The position numbers and the translations under genes were made by a program. Under the pieces are notes generated by a model. That model had not been told where the DNA came from and ran no database searches. It was given only the letters and a program-made list of their open reading frames with translations. A DNA stretch of 64,000 nt from Alphaproteobacteria bacterium. GTDB taxonomy: Bacteria > Pseudomonadota > Alphaproteobacteria > Caulobacterales > Hyphomonadaceae. Of this stretch, positions 46,560 to 54,838 are shown one piece after another. The stretch is from assembly GCA_018830285.1 (NCBI GenBank), contig JAHJSB010000060.1, positions 155,977 to 219,976 of the forward strand, given 5' to 3'. Every line of letters begins with the position of its first letter. Within the stretch, counting starts at the first letter, position 1.

Positions 46560-46619
46560 CGTGCGACCATGCCCGATCTGCGCGGAAAAGAAAAGGTGCG
46601 GCGAACAGGAAGTTTCTGC

Positions 46620-46645
46620 TTTGTTCTGGAGAACAAACATGGTAC
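46620..46645 (+). promoter_or_regulatory. Palindrome and candidate SOS box ahead of recA
   Basis: TTTGTTCT-GG-AGAACAAA (46620-46637) is a perfect 8-bp inverted repeat. Its GAAC, followed by 7 bases and GTAC (46631-46645), is one base from the alphaproteobacterial LexA box (GAAC-N7-GAAC, equivalently GTTC-N7-GTTC). It lies 70 bases before the recA start. Confidence 0.45.
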
Positions 46646-46715
46646 ATGCAAACCATGGACGGCAATAGGGGGCCTTGCCAAACTGACCCCCGTAGTGGAC
46701 CTAAGGAGACGACTC

Positions 46716-47813
46716 ATGGCCAAACCAGCGCTTCAACTTGTGGATAAGGAATCCGGTGTGGATAAGCAGAAGGCTCTTGAAACGGCTCTAGGTAATATTG
46801 AACGCGCGTTCGGCAAGGGATCGGTGATGCGCCTCGGTGATCGCAAGGTCATGGATATCGAGGCGGTTTCGACCGGTTCGCTGGGTCTCGACATCGCGCT
46901 GGGCATTGGCGGCATTCCGCGCGGCCGGATCATCGAGATCTACGGCCCGGAAAGTTCGGGCAAGACGACGCTTGCCCTGCACTGTGTGGCCGAAGCGCAG
47001 AAAAATGGCGGCGTATGCGCCTTCATCGATGCCGAGCACGCGCTCGACCCGGTCTATGCCGGCAAGCTAGGTGTGGGGCTGGACGACCTCCTGATCTCGC
47101 AGCCTGATACGGGTGAACAGGCGCTTGAGATTGCTGACACGCTCGTGCGCTCCGGCGCGGTTGAATTGCTGGTCATCGACTCGGTGGCTGCGCTCACCCC
47201 GCGCGCCGAGCTTGAGGGCGAAATGGGCGATTCCCTTCCCGGCCTGCAGGCCCGCCTGATGAGTCAGGCCCTGCGCAAGCTCACCGGCTCGATCTCGAAA
47301 TCGAAATGTACCGTCATCTTCATCAACCAGATTCGCCACAAGATCGGCGTCATGTTCGGCAGCCCGGAAACCACGTCCGGCGGTAATGCGCTGAAATTCT
47401 ACGCTTCGGTCCGTCTCGATATCCGCCGCATCGGCCAGATCAAGGAACGTGAAGAGGTTATCGGTAACCAGACGCGCGTCAAAGTGGTCAAGAACAAGGT
47501 GGCCCCGCCGTTCCGGCAGGTCGAGTTCGACATCATCTATGGTGAAGGCATTTCCAAGACGGGTGAGTTGATTGACCTCGGGGTCAAGGCTGAAGTCGTC
47601 GAGAAATCCGGTTCCTGGTATTCCTACAAGGGTGAGCGGATGGGCCAAGGGCGCGAGAAGACCCGCGCTTTCCTCAAGGAAAATCCCGCCATGGCCGACG
47701 AGATCGAGGATTCGATTCGCCGTAATGCAGGCCTCCTGGCCGATGAACTCCTGACTGCCGGCATGGAGGCCGGGGCCGAGGACGATATCGAACCGGATGC
47801 CGCTGAAGGCTGA
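46716..47813 (+). CDS. recA: Recombinase RecA
   Basis: Strand-exchange ATPase and SOS co-protease. The Walker A motif GPESSGKTT is at 77-85; [20 protein letters not shown] (Walker B and L1 region), [19 protein letters not shown] and [16 protein letters not shown] are canonical. Start at MAKPALQL with AAGGAG upstream; the longer open frame covers the promoter. 365 aa. The acidic C-terminal tail is intact. Confidence 0.99.
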   Translation: MAKPALQLVDKESGVDKQKALETALGNIERAFGKGSVMRLGDRKVMDIEAVSTGSLGLDIALGIGGIPRGRIIEIYGPESSGKTTLALHCVAEAQKNGGVCAFIDAEHALDPVYAGKLGVGLDDLLISQPDTGEQALEIADTLVRSGAVELLVIDSVAALTPRAELEGEMGDSLPGLQARLMSQALRKLTGSISKSKCTVIFINQIRHKIGVMFGSPETTSGGNALKFYASVRLDIRRIGQIKEREEVIGNQTRVKVVKNKVAPPFRQVEFDIIYGEGISKTGELIDLGVKAEVVEKSGSWYSYKGERMGQGREKTRAFLKENPAMADEIEDSIRRNAGLLADELLTAGMEAGAEDDIEPDAAEG

Positions 47814-47829
47814 TCGGCTCCGTTTTTCA

Positions 47830-47861
47830 CCCCGAACGACCCGTAAATGGGTCGTTCGGGG
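47830..47861 (+). terminator. Strong hairpin after recA (no T-tract)
   Basis: A perfect 13-bp stem (CCCCGAACGACCC with its complement) closed by a GTAAAT loop, 17 bases after the recA stop. No run of T follows, so it may terminate poorly or stabilise the mRNA 3' end. Confidence 0.55.
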
Positions 47862-47894
47862 CCCAGTTTGCAGTCAGGTCTGTCACCTGAACTT

Positions 47895-47962
47895 GTCCCT
47901 TTATGGCGCACACCGCTTGGCGCGCCGCAAAGGGACCTTTATATCGCCGGTTGGAACCGGCG
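47895..47962 (+). promoter_or_regulatory. Structured region upstream of alaS (two further stem-loops)
   Basis: GTCCCTTT (47895-47902) pairs with AAAGGGAC (47929-47936), with an inner GGCGC/GCGCC helix. CGCCGGTT-GG-AACCGGCG (47945-47962) is a perfect 8-bp inverted repeat, 48 bases before alaS. It could be an alaS leader or operator; E. coli AlaRS is known to bind a palindrome in its own promoter, but the mechanism here is unproven. Confidence 0.4.
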
Positions 47963-48010
47963 CGGGCCTACCCTCGCCGCACATGAATAATTTCGGCTAG
48001 GACACTGCCC

Positions 48011-50650
48011 ATGACCGGCGTCAACGATATCCGCGAAGCTTTCCTTTCCTTCTTCGAGAAGCAGGGACACACGCGGCGCGCCTCTGCGCCGCTCGTGCCG
48101 CAGAACGACCCGACCCTGCTGTTCGTCAATGCGGGCATGGTGCCATTCAAGAACATTTTCACCGGGGCCGAGACGCCATTCGCTCCGCGCGCCACCACGT
48201 CGCAAAAATGCGTCCGGGCCGGCGGCAAGCACAATGACCTCGACAATGTCGGCTATACGGCGCGCCACCACACATTCTTTGAAATGCTGGGCAATTTCTC
48301 GTTCGGCGATTATTTCAAGGAACAGGCGATCGTCTATGGCTGGGACCTGGTCACCAAACAGTTCGGTCTCGACCCGAAGCGCCTGCTGGTGACCGTCTAT
48401 GCCGAGGACGATGAGGCCGCATTGCTCTGGAAGAAAGTTGCCGGCCTGTCCGACGACCGGATCATTCGCATCGCCACGTCGGACAATTTCTGGTCCATGG
48501 GTGATACCGGCCCTTGTGGCCCGTGCTCGGAAATTTTCTACGACCATGGCGACAAGATTGCCGGCGGCCCTCCCGGCAGCCCGGACGAGGATGGCGACCG
48601 TTTCATCGAGATCTGGAACCTGGTCTTCATGCAGTTCGACCAGTCAGCTGACGGATCGCGCAAGCCCTTGCCCAAGCCGTCGATCGATACCGGCATGGGT
48701 CTCGAGCGCATCGCGGCTGTCATGCAGGGCGTCCACAACAATTACGAGATCGATCTTTTCGCAAACCTGATCAAGGCCGAGGAAGACCTCTACGGCGCGA
48801 AGGCCGCAGGCGACCATCTGGCCTCCTTCCGCGTGATCGCAGACCATTTGCGGACATCGGCCTTCCTGATCGCCGACGGCGTTCTGCCCTCGAACGAAGG
48901 GCGCGGTTATGTCCTGCGCCGGATCATGCGCCGCGCCATGCGCCACGGCCATTTGCTGGGTGCCCGCGAACCGATGATGCACCGCCTGACGCCAGCCCTG
49001 ATCGGTGAAATGGGCAAGGCCTATCCGGAACTGGGCCGCGCGAAAGCCGCGATCGAATCCGCCCTCGAACAGGAAGAGTCGCGCTTCCAGCGCACGCTTG
49101 GCCGCGGCCTGTCGCTGCTCGACGAGGCGACAGCCGGCTTGGGCAAAGGTGATGCGCTGTCCGGTGACACCGCCTTCCGGCTCTATGACACGTTCGGCTT
49201 CCCGCTCGACCTGACGCAGGACATCCTGCGGGCGCGCGGCATGTCGGTCGATACGTCCGGTTTCGACGCGGCGATGGACGTCCAGCGCGAAGGGTCGCGC
49301 AGCGCGGGCTTCTCGTCCGGCGATGCAGCGACCGATGACATCTGGTTCGCAGTGCGCGAAAAATCCGGCGCCACGAAATTCGGCGGTTATTCAGCCACCG
49401 AAGGCCAGGGCAAGCTGGTGGCCATCGCAGCGGGCGGTGCGCTGGTCGATACGCTCCAGCCGGGCGCTGCTGAACTCGTGTTCGATGCCACGCCTTTCTA
49501 TGCCGAGAGCGGCGGCCAGGCCGGTGACCACGGCGAGATCATGTTCGATGGTGGCGTGCGCTTCATCGTCCGTGACGTGCAGAAGCGTGCCGGCGATGTG
49601 AATGTCCATATCGGCGAACTCGTCAGCGGCTCGGCCAAGCTCGGTGCGACGGCGAAACTGCATGTCGACGCGGTGCGCCGACATGCCATCATGGCGAACC
49701 ACTCGGCGACCCACCTTCTGCATGCGGCCCTGCGCAATGTGCTCGGCGAGCATGTCACGCAGAAGGGCTCTCTGGTTGAGGCCGACCGTTTGCGGTTCGA
49801 CTTCTCGCACGGCGCACCGGTCACGGCGGCGGAGCTTGAAGCCGTCGAGGATCAGGTCAATGCGGTGATCCGCCAGAATGCTGCGACTGACATCAAGGTG
49901 ACCACGCCCGACAAGGCCATCGAGGCCGGGGCGCTGGCCCTGTTCGGCGAGAAATACGGAGACGAAGTCCGCGTCCTGTCAATGGGCAAGGGCGACGGTA
50001 AGGCCTATTCGGTCGAGCTGTGCGGCGGCATTCATGTCGAGCGGTCGGGCGACATCGCCGTGTTCGTGATCACGTCCGAAGGTGGCGTATCCGCTGGCGT
50101 CCGCCGAATCGAGGCGGCCACAGGCGCCGAGGCGCTGGCCTGGCTCAAGGGCCGCGCACGAATCGCCGAAGACCTCGCCGAGAGCCTGAAAGTGCCCCTG
50201 AAGGATGTGCCGCGCAAGGTCACTGTCCTGACGGAGGAGCGGCGCGCGCTGGAGAAGGAACTCGCCGATGCCAAGCGTAAGCTGGCCATGGGCGGCGGTG
50301 GCGGCGCGCCGGCCGGGCCCGAAGTGGTCAATGGCGTGAACCTGATCGCGCGGGTCGCCGAAGGCGTCGGCGGCAAGGATCTGCGCGCGCTGGTCGACGA
50401 GGCGAAGGCGAAGATCGGTTCGGGCGTTGTTGCCTTCGTCGGCGTGGCCGATGGCAAGGCCGGCGTGGCGATTGGCGTCACGGCAGACCTGACGGCAAAA
50501 TATTCGGCGGTGGACCTCGTGAAGGTGGCTGCCGCCGCGTTGGGCGGCCAGGGCGGTGGCGGGCGTTCGGACATGGCGCAGGCCGGCGGGCCGGATGCGA
50601 GCAAGGCGGACGAGGCGCTGGCGGCGGTTAGGGCTGCGCTGGCGGGATAG
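48011..50650 (+). CDS. alaS: Alanyl-tRNA synthetase
   Basis: Charges tRNA-Ala. The class II core begins with [19 protein letters not shown] and [21 protein letters not shown] sequence; the editing domain has the zinc motif [12 protein letters not shown] and [12 protein letters not shown]; the C-Ala domain is at the end ([15 protein letters not shown]). 879 aa is the normal length. recA-alaS is a common alphaproteobacterial order. Confidence 0.98.
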   Translation: MTGVNDIREAFLSFFEKQGHTRRASAPLVPQNDPTLLFVNAGMVPFKNIFTGAETPFAPRATTSQKCVRAGGKHNDLDNVGYTARHHTFFEMLGNFSFGDYFKEQAIVYGWDLVTKQFGLDPKRLLVTVYAEDDEAALLWKKVAGLSDDRIIRIATSDNFWSMGDTGPCGPCSEIFYDHGDKIAGGPPGSPDEDGDRFIEIWNLVFMQFDQSADGSRKPLPKPSIDTGMGLERIAAVMQGVHNNYEIDLFANLIKAEEDLYGAKAAGDHLASFRVIADHLRTSAFLIADGVLPSNEGRGYVLRRIMRRAMRHGHLLGAREPMMHRLTPALIGEMGKAYPELGRAKAAIESALEQEESRFQRTLGRGLSLLDEATAGLGKGDALSGDTAFRLYDTFGFPLDLTQDILRARGMSVDTSGFDAAMDVQREGSRSAGFSSGDAATDDIWFAVREKSGATKFGGYSATEGQGKLVAIAAGGALVDTLQPGAAELVFDATPFYAESGGQAGDHGEIMFDGGVRFIVRDVQKRAGDVNVHIGELVSGSAKLGATAKLHVDAVRRHAIMANHSATHLLHAALRNVLGEHVTQKGSLVEADRLRFDFSHGAPVTAAELEAVEDQVNAVIRQNAATDIKVTTPDKAIEAGALALFGEKYGDEVRVLSMGKGDGKAYSVELCGGIHVERSGDIAVFVITSEGGVSAGVRRIEAATGAEALAWLKGRARIAEDLAESLKVPLKDVPRKVTVLTEERRALEKELADAKRKLAMGGGGGAPAGPEVVNGVNLIARVAEGVGGKDLRALVDEAKAKIGSGVVAFVGVADGKAGVAIGVTADLTAKYSAVDLVKVAAAALGGQGGGGRSDMAQAGGPDASKADEALAAVRAALAG

Positions 50651-50658
50651 TCTGGAAA

Positions 50659-50735
50659 TGGTCGGAGTGAGAGGATTTGAACCTCCGACCCCTGCCTCCC
50701 GAAGGCAGTGCTCTACCAGGCTGAGCCACACTCCG
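50659..50735 (-). tRNA. tRNA-Pro (anticodon CGG)
   Basis: A complete cloverleaf: acceptor CGGAGTG/CACTCCG, D-arm with GGCTCAGCCTGGTAGAGC, anticodon arm CTGCC-TTCGGGA-GGCAG with anticodon CGG, T-arm with GGTTCAAATCC and an encoded 3' CCA after the discriminator A. It decodes CCG. It sits 8 bases after alaS on the opposite strand. Confidence 0.97.
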
Positions 50736-50783
50736 AATCCAAGAGCGGCGTATTTACGCCTGTCGCAGGATTTTTCAAGAGGG

Positions 50784-51431
50784 TCAGATCGCCTGTGCCA
50801 GCAGCGGCTCGGCGGTGCCGGGCTGCCATTGAGCGTGCTTGGTCATGATCGATTTGAACAGCGGGCTGGCGAGGTGGTTGTCGAGCCAGGATTTCAGCGC
50901 GGGCAGGTTTTGCTCGGCGAACCAGGCGCGGTCGGTGGCGGCGAACTGGCGCACGAAGGGGAAAATCGCCATGTCGGCAAGCGTGCGGTGGGGGGCCAGC
51001 AAGTGGGTCCCTGAGGGGGTGATACGGCTGTCCCACGTCCGTAGTATGTCCAGACCTGTCGCGCGCTGGGCCAGCGGATCAACACCATCATAGCGGTTCG
51101 GGTATTTGTAGCGATCGAGAGCCTGTTTGAACGGGCCATCGCATTGGGCGGTCAGGGCGGCGGTGTCGTCGGCATCCGCACCGAGCCAGTATTCCGGATC
51201 ATTCAGGGCGAGCGCCCAGTGCATGACATCAAGGCTTTCGTCGATCACGGTGCCGCCTGGCAGGACAAGAACCGGGACGGTGCCTTTGGGGCTGGCGGCG
51301 AGCATTTCGGCGGGCTTGTCCCGCAGGACGACTTCGCGGATCCGGATCTCGGCGCCGCTGACCGCGAGGGCGAGGCGGGCACGCATGGCATAGGGACAGC
51401 GCCGGAACGTGTAGAGGACGGGCAGGGTCAT
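50784..51431 (-). CDS. Glutathione S-transferase-like protein
   Basis: 215 aa thioredoxin-fold plus helical domain. The N-terminal YTFRRCPYAMRARLALAVSG carries a CPxA motif as in omega/zeta or GrxB-like classes, and SPKGTVPVLVLPGG and VIDESLDVMHWAL follow. It may be a glutathione-dependent reductase rather than a transferase. The start overlaps the trhO stop by 4 bases (ATGA). Confidence 0.88.
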   Translation of the reverse strand: MTLPVLYTFRRCPYAMRARLALAVSGAEIRIREVVLRDKPAEMLAASPKGTVPVLVLPGGTVIDESLDVMHWALALNDPEYWLGADADDTAALTAQCDGPFKQALDRYKYPNRYDGVDPLAQRATGLDILRTWDSRITPSGTHLLAPHRTLADMAIFPFVRQFAATDRAWFAEQNLPALKSWLDNHLASPLFKSIMTKHAQWQPGTAEPLLAQAI

Positions 51432-52369
51432 GCCTCCTCGCTCCGCCGCGCCTCCGGGCCCATGTGTTGCTGCCCGCGCGCCCTGGCGAGGTCGATCTGC
51501 TTCTGGCGCTCGGCAAAGCGGGCGCGCTGGTCGTCACTCATCTCGGTGATGCAATGCGGGCAGGCGACGCCGGGCTCATAGGCGGCGTGCTGCATATCAG
51601 CCTCGGACAGCGGCCGCTTGCAGGCGTGGCACATGTCATACGAGCCGGGGGTCAGGTCGTGGCGGACCGAAACGCGCTCGTCGAAGACGAAGCATTCGCC
51701 CTGCCATTTGGTGTCGGATTCGGGCACGGTTTCGAGATATTTCAGGATGCCGCCCTGGAGATGGAAGACGTCTTCTATGCCTTCGGATTTCACAAAACTG
51801 GTGGCCTTCTCGCAGCGGATGCCGCCGGTACAGAACATGGCGACTTTCGGCTTGCGGCCCTCGGCTTCGAGCTTTGCCCGGAAATCGCGGAACCAGTCCG
51901 GGAATTCGCGGAAGGTTTTCGTGTTCGGGTCGATCGCGCCTTCAAACGTGCCGATAGCGACTTCGTAATCGTTGCGCGTATCGATCAGCACGGTGTCCGG
52001 GTCTGATATCAGGGCGTTCCAGGCCTCGGGGGCGACATAGGTGCCGACCAGGGCGTTGGGGTCGGTGCCGGGCACGCCCATCGAGACGATCTCGCGCTTC
52101 AGGCGCACTTTCAGGCGCAGGAAGGGCATCTCATCCGCTTCGGCGAACTTGGCCTCCAGCGTCTCGCAGCCGGGCAGGGCGCGCAGGGCGGCAAGGGCGG
52201 TGTCGATGGCGTCTTCGGTGCCGGCGATGGTGCCGTTGACGCCTTCACTGGCGAGCAGGACAGTGCCCTTCACGCCAGCGGCGTTCAGCGTTTCGGCCAG
52301 CGCGGGCTGGCGGGATTCGAAGTCCGGCAGGGCGACGAACTTGTAGAAGGCGGCAACGGTACAGGTCAT
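51428..52369 (-). CDS. trhO: tRNA uridine(34) hydroxylase TrhO (rhodanese-like)
   Basis: Oxygen-dependent hydroxylation of U34, first step to 5-methoxyuridine-type modifications. The N-terminal ferredoxin-like part with GTVLLASEGVNGTIAG is followed by a rhodanese domain with LIDTRNDYEVAIGTFEGA and CTGGIRCEKA (Cys180, Cys186). A C-terminal zinc-binding-type CHACKRPLSEADM and CPHC follow. 313 aa. Former names: YceA, UPF0176. Confidence 0.95.
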   Translation of the reverse strand: MTCTVAAFYKFVALPDFESRQPALAETLNAAGVKGTVLLASEGVNGTIAGTEDAIDTALAALRALPGCETLEAKFAEADEMPFLRLKVRLKREIVSMGVPGTDPNALVGTYVAPEAWNALISDPDTVLIDTRNDYEVAIGTFEGAIDPNTKTFREFPDWFRDFRAKLEAEGRKPKVAMFCTGGIRCEKATSFVKSEGIEDVFHLQGGILKYLETVPESDTKWQGECFVFDERVSVRHDLTPGSYDMCHACKRPLSEADMQHAAYEPGVACPHCITEMSDDQRARFAERQKQIDLARARGQQHMGPEARRSEEA

Positions 52370-52429
52370 GGCCGCGCTTATGGCAGATCACGGCGCAGAT
52401 TTGAATAAGGACCAGCACGTACGGCCCCT

Positions 52430-52788
52430 GAGGGGTGCTTGGGGTGGAGCATGGGTTTTCTGCGATGGGAGTGTGGGTCAGGTGTCGGGGATATTGATTC
52501 CATAGTCCCGGCGTTTGCCTGGAACACGGAGTTGGGGTGTCTGTCAGCGCCAGTTGGAGCCTGTCGGAGACAGGCACACGGAAAATGACGGTGCCGTCGG
52601 GCAAGGTCATCCGAGAGCTGGATCACCACGACTCGCCCATTCCACGCGACGCCCCAGAGCATTTCTGAGCCGGGGCCACCGACCGCGCGGAACCATGCCT
52701 TCAGGCGCTAGACGCGCCAGAAGATGAGCGGCCAGATTGGCAGCAGGTACCAGGGCAGGCCCGGCATGGGGATGAGGAGGTAGAACAT
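52430..52788 (-). pseudogene. Degenerate copy of the small leaderless membrane-protein gene
   Basis: Reverse-strand reading from the ATG gives MFYLLIPMPGLPWYLLPIWP, parallel to the 37219 gene. Codon 27 is TAG (52708-52710) where the intact copy has CAG (Gln). After LWGVAWNGRVVVIQLSD the frame shifts, and VSDRLQLAL continues in another frame. A stretch of about 40 bases near 52500-52545 is extra. An 18-base identity (ATCCCCGACACCTGACCC) near the 3' end shows the copies once matched over ~350 bases. Confidence 0.75.
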
Positions 52789-52796
52789 CGCAGCGC

Positions 52797-52802
52797 ATTA
52801 TA
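52797..52802 (-). promoter_or_regulatory. TATAAT -10 element of the degenerate copy
   Basis: TATAAT is 8 bases from the ATG, exactly as in the intact copy, and a pyrimidine-rich CCCCCTCCC upstream is shared too, showing that the duplication included the promoter. Confidence 0.45.
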
Positions 52803-52973
52803 CGCCAGGTGTGGGAGGGGGTGGATAAGCCAGTGCAAAACCCGTTCCCGTCGCGACGCCGTGGACCCCCGCCCAGCCTCCCCCTGCAGGGAGTGGAGTC
52901 CCCTTCATGTGCGCTGATCTTTCCATGCCGGGCTGACTGTTCTTCCGCCCGCAAGGGGGAGGTCAGGTCGGGG

Positions 52974-53669
52974 TCAACCTACCCGCCTTGCTTCGCCGGC
53001 AAAATCGCTGAGACCCAACCATTGCTGCATGTGGGAGGAGATCGCCTGGTCGCCGTCCAGATTGACCCTGTCCTCGGCGACGGCTTTTCGCACCGTCGAC
53101 AGTCCGAGCCAGATGGCAGTCATGGAGCGCAGGTCTGTCGTAACGAACTGGTCGACCTCGAAGCCGGGGTCGATATAGCAAAGATCGACACTGCCTGTCG
53201 GTTCGACGATCAGCCACCAGTTCTTCTGCGAGTCAGGCAGGTCGCTGTAGATGAAGTTGATGACACTGCGGCTGTCGGGCAGGGGCCATGTGTTCAGGTT
53301 CCGCCGCATGTCCCACATCAGCAAAGCTGGATCGAGATTGTCGAGGCTGAGATCGGCCTCGATCCAGCGCTGCCCCCAGACGCCGACGGCCTCGATCACC
53401 GCCGACAGGTCGCGGCCGGATTCTGTCAGGTGATATTCGTTCAGGCCCGGCCCTGCTGAATCGGGCAGCATGCGGAGGATTCCAGCAGCTTCGAGTTCCT
53501 TCAGCCGCGCAGACAGAAGGGTTGGCGACATGCGCGGTACGCCGCGGCGCAGGTCGTTGAACCGTGTCTATCCCGCGATCAGTTCCCGCAGTTCGAGCAG
53601 TGTCCATCGTTTCGAGAGGATTTCCGCCGCCATCGCGACAGGGCAGAATTGCCTGTAACTGCTGGTCAT
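52974..53669 (-). pseudogene. HxlR-family transcriptional regulator with in-frame stop codon
   Basis: The ATG (with GAGGAG upstream) opens MTSSYRQFCPVAMAAEILSK and continues RWTLLELRELIAG, then TAG (53568-53570), then TRFNDLRRGVPRMSPTLLSA and the rest of a normal HxlR regulator (ARLKELEAAGILRMLPDSAG). No frameshift is needed; the single TAG is codon 34 and the usual residue here would be Ser or Asp. A protein could start at the internal Met (53531), but it would lack the front of the winged-helix domain. It diverges from the truncated hemoglobin gene, a typical arrangement for a regulator and its target. Without the stop it would be 231 aa, longer than most HxlR proteins because of a C-terminal SCP2-like extension. 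Confidence 0.85.
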
Positions 53670-53839
53670 GGTCGGGGTCTCCTCAGGTGGTGGGCGCGGC
53701 GCCGACTCTAGCGCCGGAATGCCTGTCCGACTGGTACAGAAACTGGACTGGACGAAAACCGGGATCGGCCGTCAGTCTGGTTCAAGCCGGGGCGATAGGT
53801 GAATAGTTCCCAAAAACCCCGCCAATGAAAGGACTTATC

Positions 53840-54199
53840 ATGACAGACACGCTTTTCTCCCGCCTTGGCGGCACCGAAGGTGTCACACGGATTGCCTCGA
53901 ATCTCGTCGACAATCATCTTGCAAACCCCCTGATCGCGGCGCGCTTCGCGGGCAGCGATGTGGCGAGATTGAAGCAGATGGCGGCTGATTTCTTCTCGCT
54001 CGGTTCAGGCGGGCCGCAGGTCTATACCGGCAGGGACATGTTGAGCGTGCACAAGCACATGAACATATCCGACAATGAATACATGGCGTCGATCGATGAC
54101 CTGATGAAAGCACTGACGGACTGTGGCGTTGGCGATCGGGAGAAATCAGACGTGCTGTATATATTCTACCAGTTGCGCCCGGATGTCGTCGGCGTCTAA
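53840..54199 (+). CDS. Group I truncated hemoglobin
   Basis: 119-aa 2-on-2 globin. LFSRLGGTEGVTRIASNLVD opens the fold, YTGRDMLSVHKHMNIS contains the proximal heme His (likely His71), and the C-terminal GDREKSDVLYIFYQLRPDVV closes it. Members detoxify NO or bind oxygen. Start at MTDTLF with AAAGGA 6 bases upstream; a start 15 bases earlier is possible. The broken HxlR gene diverges from it. Confidence 0.92.
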   Translation: MTDTLFSRLGGTEGVTRIASNLVDNHLANPLIAARFAGSDVARLKQMAADFFSLGSGGPQVYTGRDMLSVHKHMNISDNEYMASIDDLMKALTDCGVGDREKSDVLYIFYQLRPDVVGV

Positions 54200-54298
54200 C
54201 GACCCGACGAGACCAGGCAGGCACGCTCCGGTCCCCAGGGAGACACACGAAAAGAAGACGTGCTAGATGGCACCATCGTTTTGGATGGAGCCAGGTGC

Positions 54299-54838
54299 AT
54301 GACCCATATCCTCGCTATTTCCGGAAGCCTGCGGAAGGCCTCGTTCAATACCGGGCTGATGCGGGCGGCCGAACAGGTGGCGCCCGATGGGGTGAGCCTC
54401 ACCGGCATGACGCTGCATGGCATTCCGCTTTATGACGGGGACGAGGAGGCTGCGCACGGGCTGCCGGACGCCGTGATCGCGTTCAGGGAGGCGATTACCA
54501 AGGCAGACGCCCTGCTGCTGGTCTCGCCGGAATATAACAATGGCATTCCGGGCGTGTTCAAGAATGGGGTCGACTGGGCCTCACGCGGCACCAACGTGTT
54601 TCGCGGGAAGCCAGTGGCGATCATCGGCGCGTCGCCCGGCGGGTTCGGCACGATCCTTGGCCAGAACCACTGGTTGCCGGTTGTCCGCACACTGGGCATG
54701 CGGCCCTGGTTCGACGGGCGGCTCATGGTATCGCGCGCGGGCGACCAGTTCGATGCCGACGGCAACCTGACGGACGAGTCGACGCGGGAGAGGCTTCGCG
54801 AATTCCTCGCTGGGTTTGCCGCGTTCGTCGGCCTATGA
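54299..54838 (+). CDS. NADPH-dependent FMN reductase family protein
   Basis: 179-aa flavodoxin-fold reductase. GSLRKASFNTGL (about 8-19) binds the FMN phosphate and SPEYNNGIPGVFKNGVDW is the second flavin loop; ASPGGFGTILG follows. Such proteins reduce flavins, quinones, azo dyes or metals. Start at MTHILAISG with GGAG upstream. Its stop overlaps the convergent DUF389 stop by six bases. Confidence 0.92.
   Translation: MTHILAISGSLRKASFNTGLMRAAEQVAPDGVSLTGMTLHGIPLYDGDEEAAHGLPDAVIAFREAITKADALLLVSPEYNNGIPGVFKNGVDWASRGTNVFRGKPVAIIGASPGGFGTILGQNHWLPVVRTLGMRPWFDGRLMVSRAGDQFDADGNLTDESTRERLREFLAGFAAFVGL

Larger units (their letters stand above)
52370..52973. other. Gap holding a decayed gene copy
   Basis: No intact gene. 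The middle holds the degenerate paralogue of the 37219 gene (52430-52788). The 170 bases beyond 52803 towards the HxlR pseudogene show no assignable feature. Confidence 0.5.

Noticed and set aside
47830..47861. Classical intrinsic terminator for recA
   Set aside because: The hairpin is strong but no U-tract follows, so it was listed only as a hairpin with doubtful terminator function.
53531..53533. Intact HxlR regulator starting at the internal Met
   Set aside because: It would begin at MSPTLLS, after the first helices of the winged-helix fold; a conventional start with a good ribosome site exists upstream in the same frame, interrupted by TAG.
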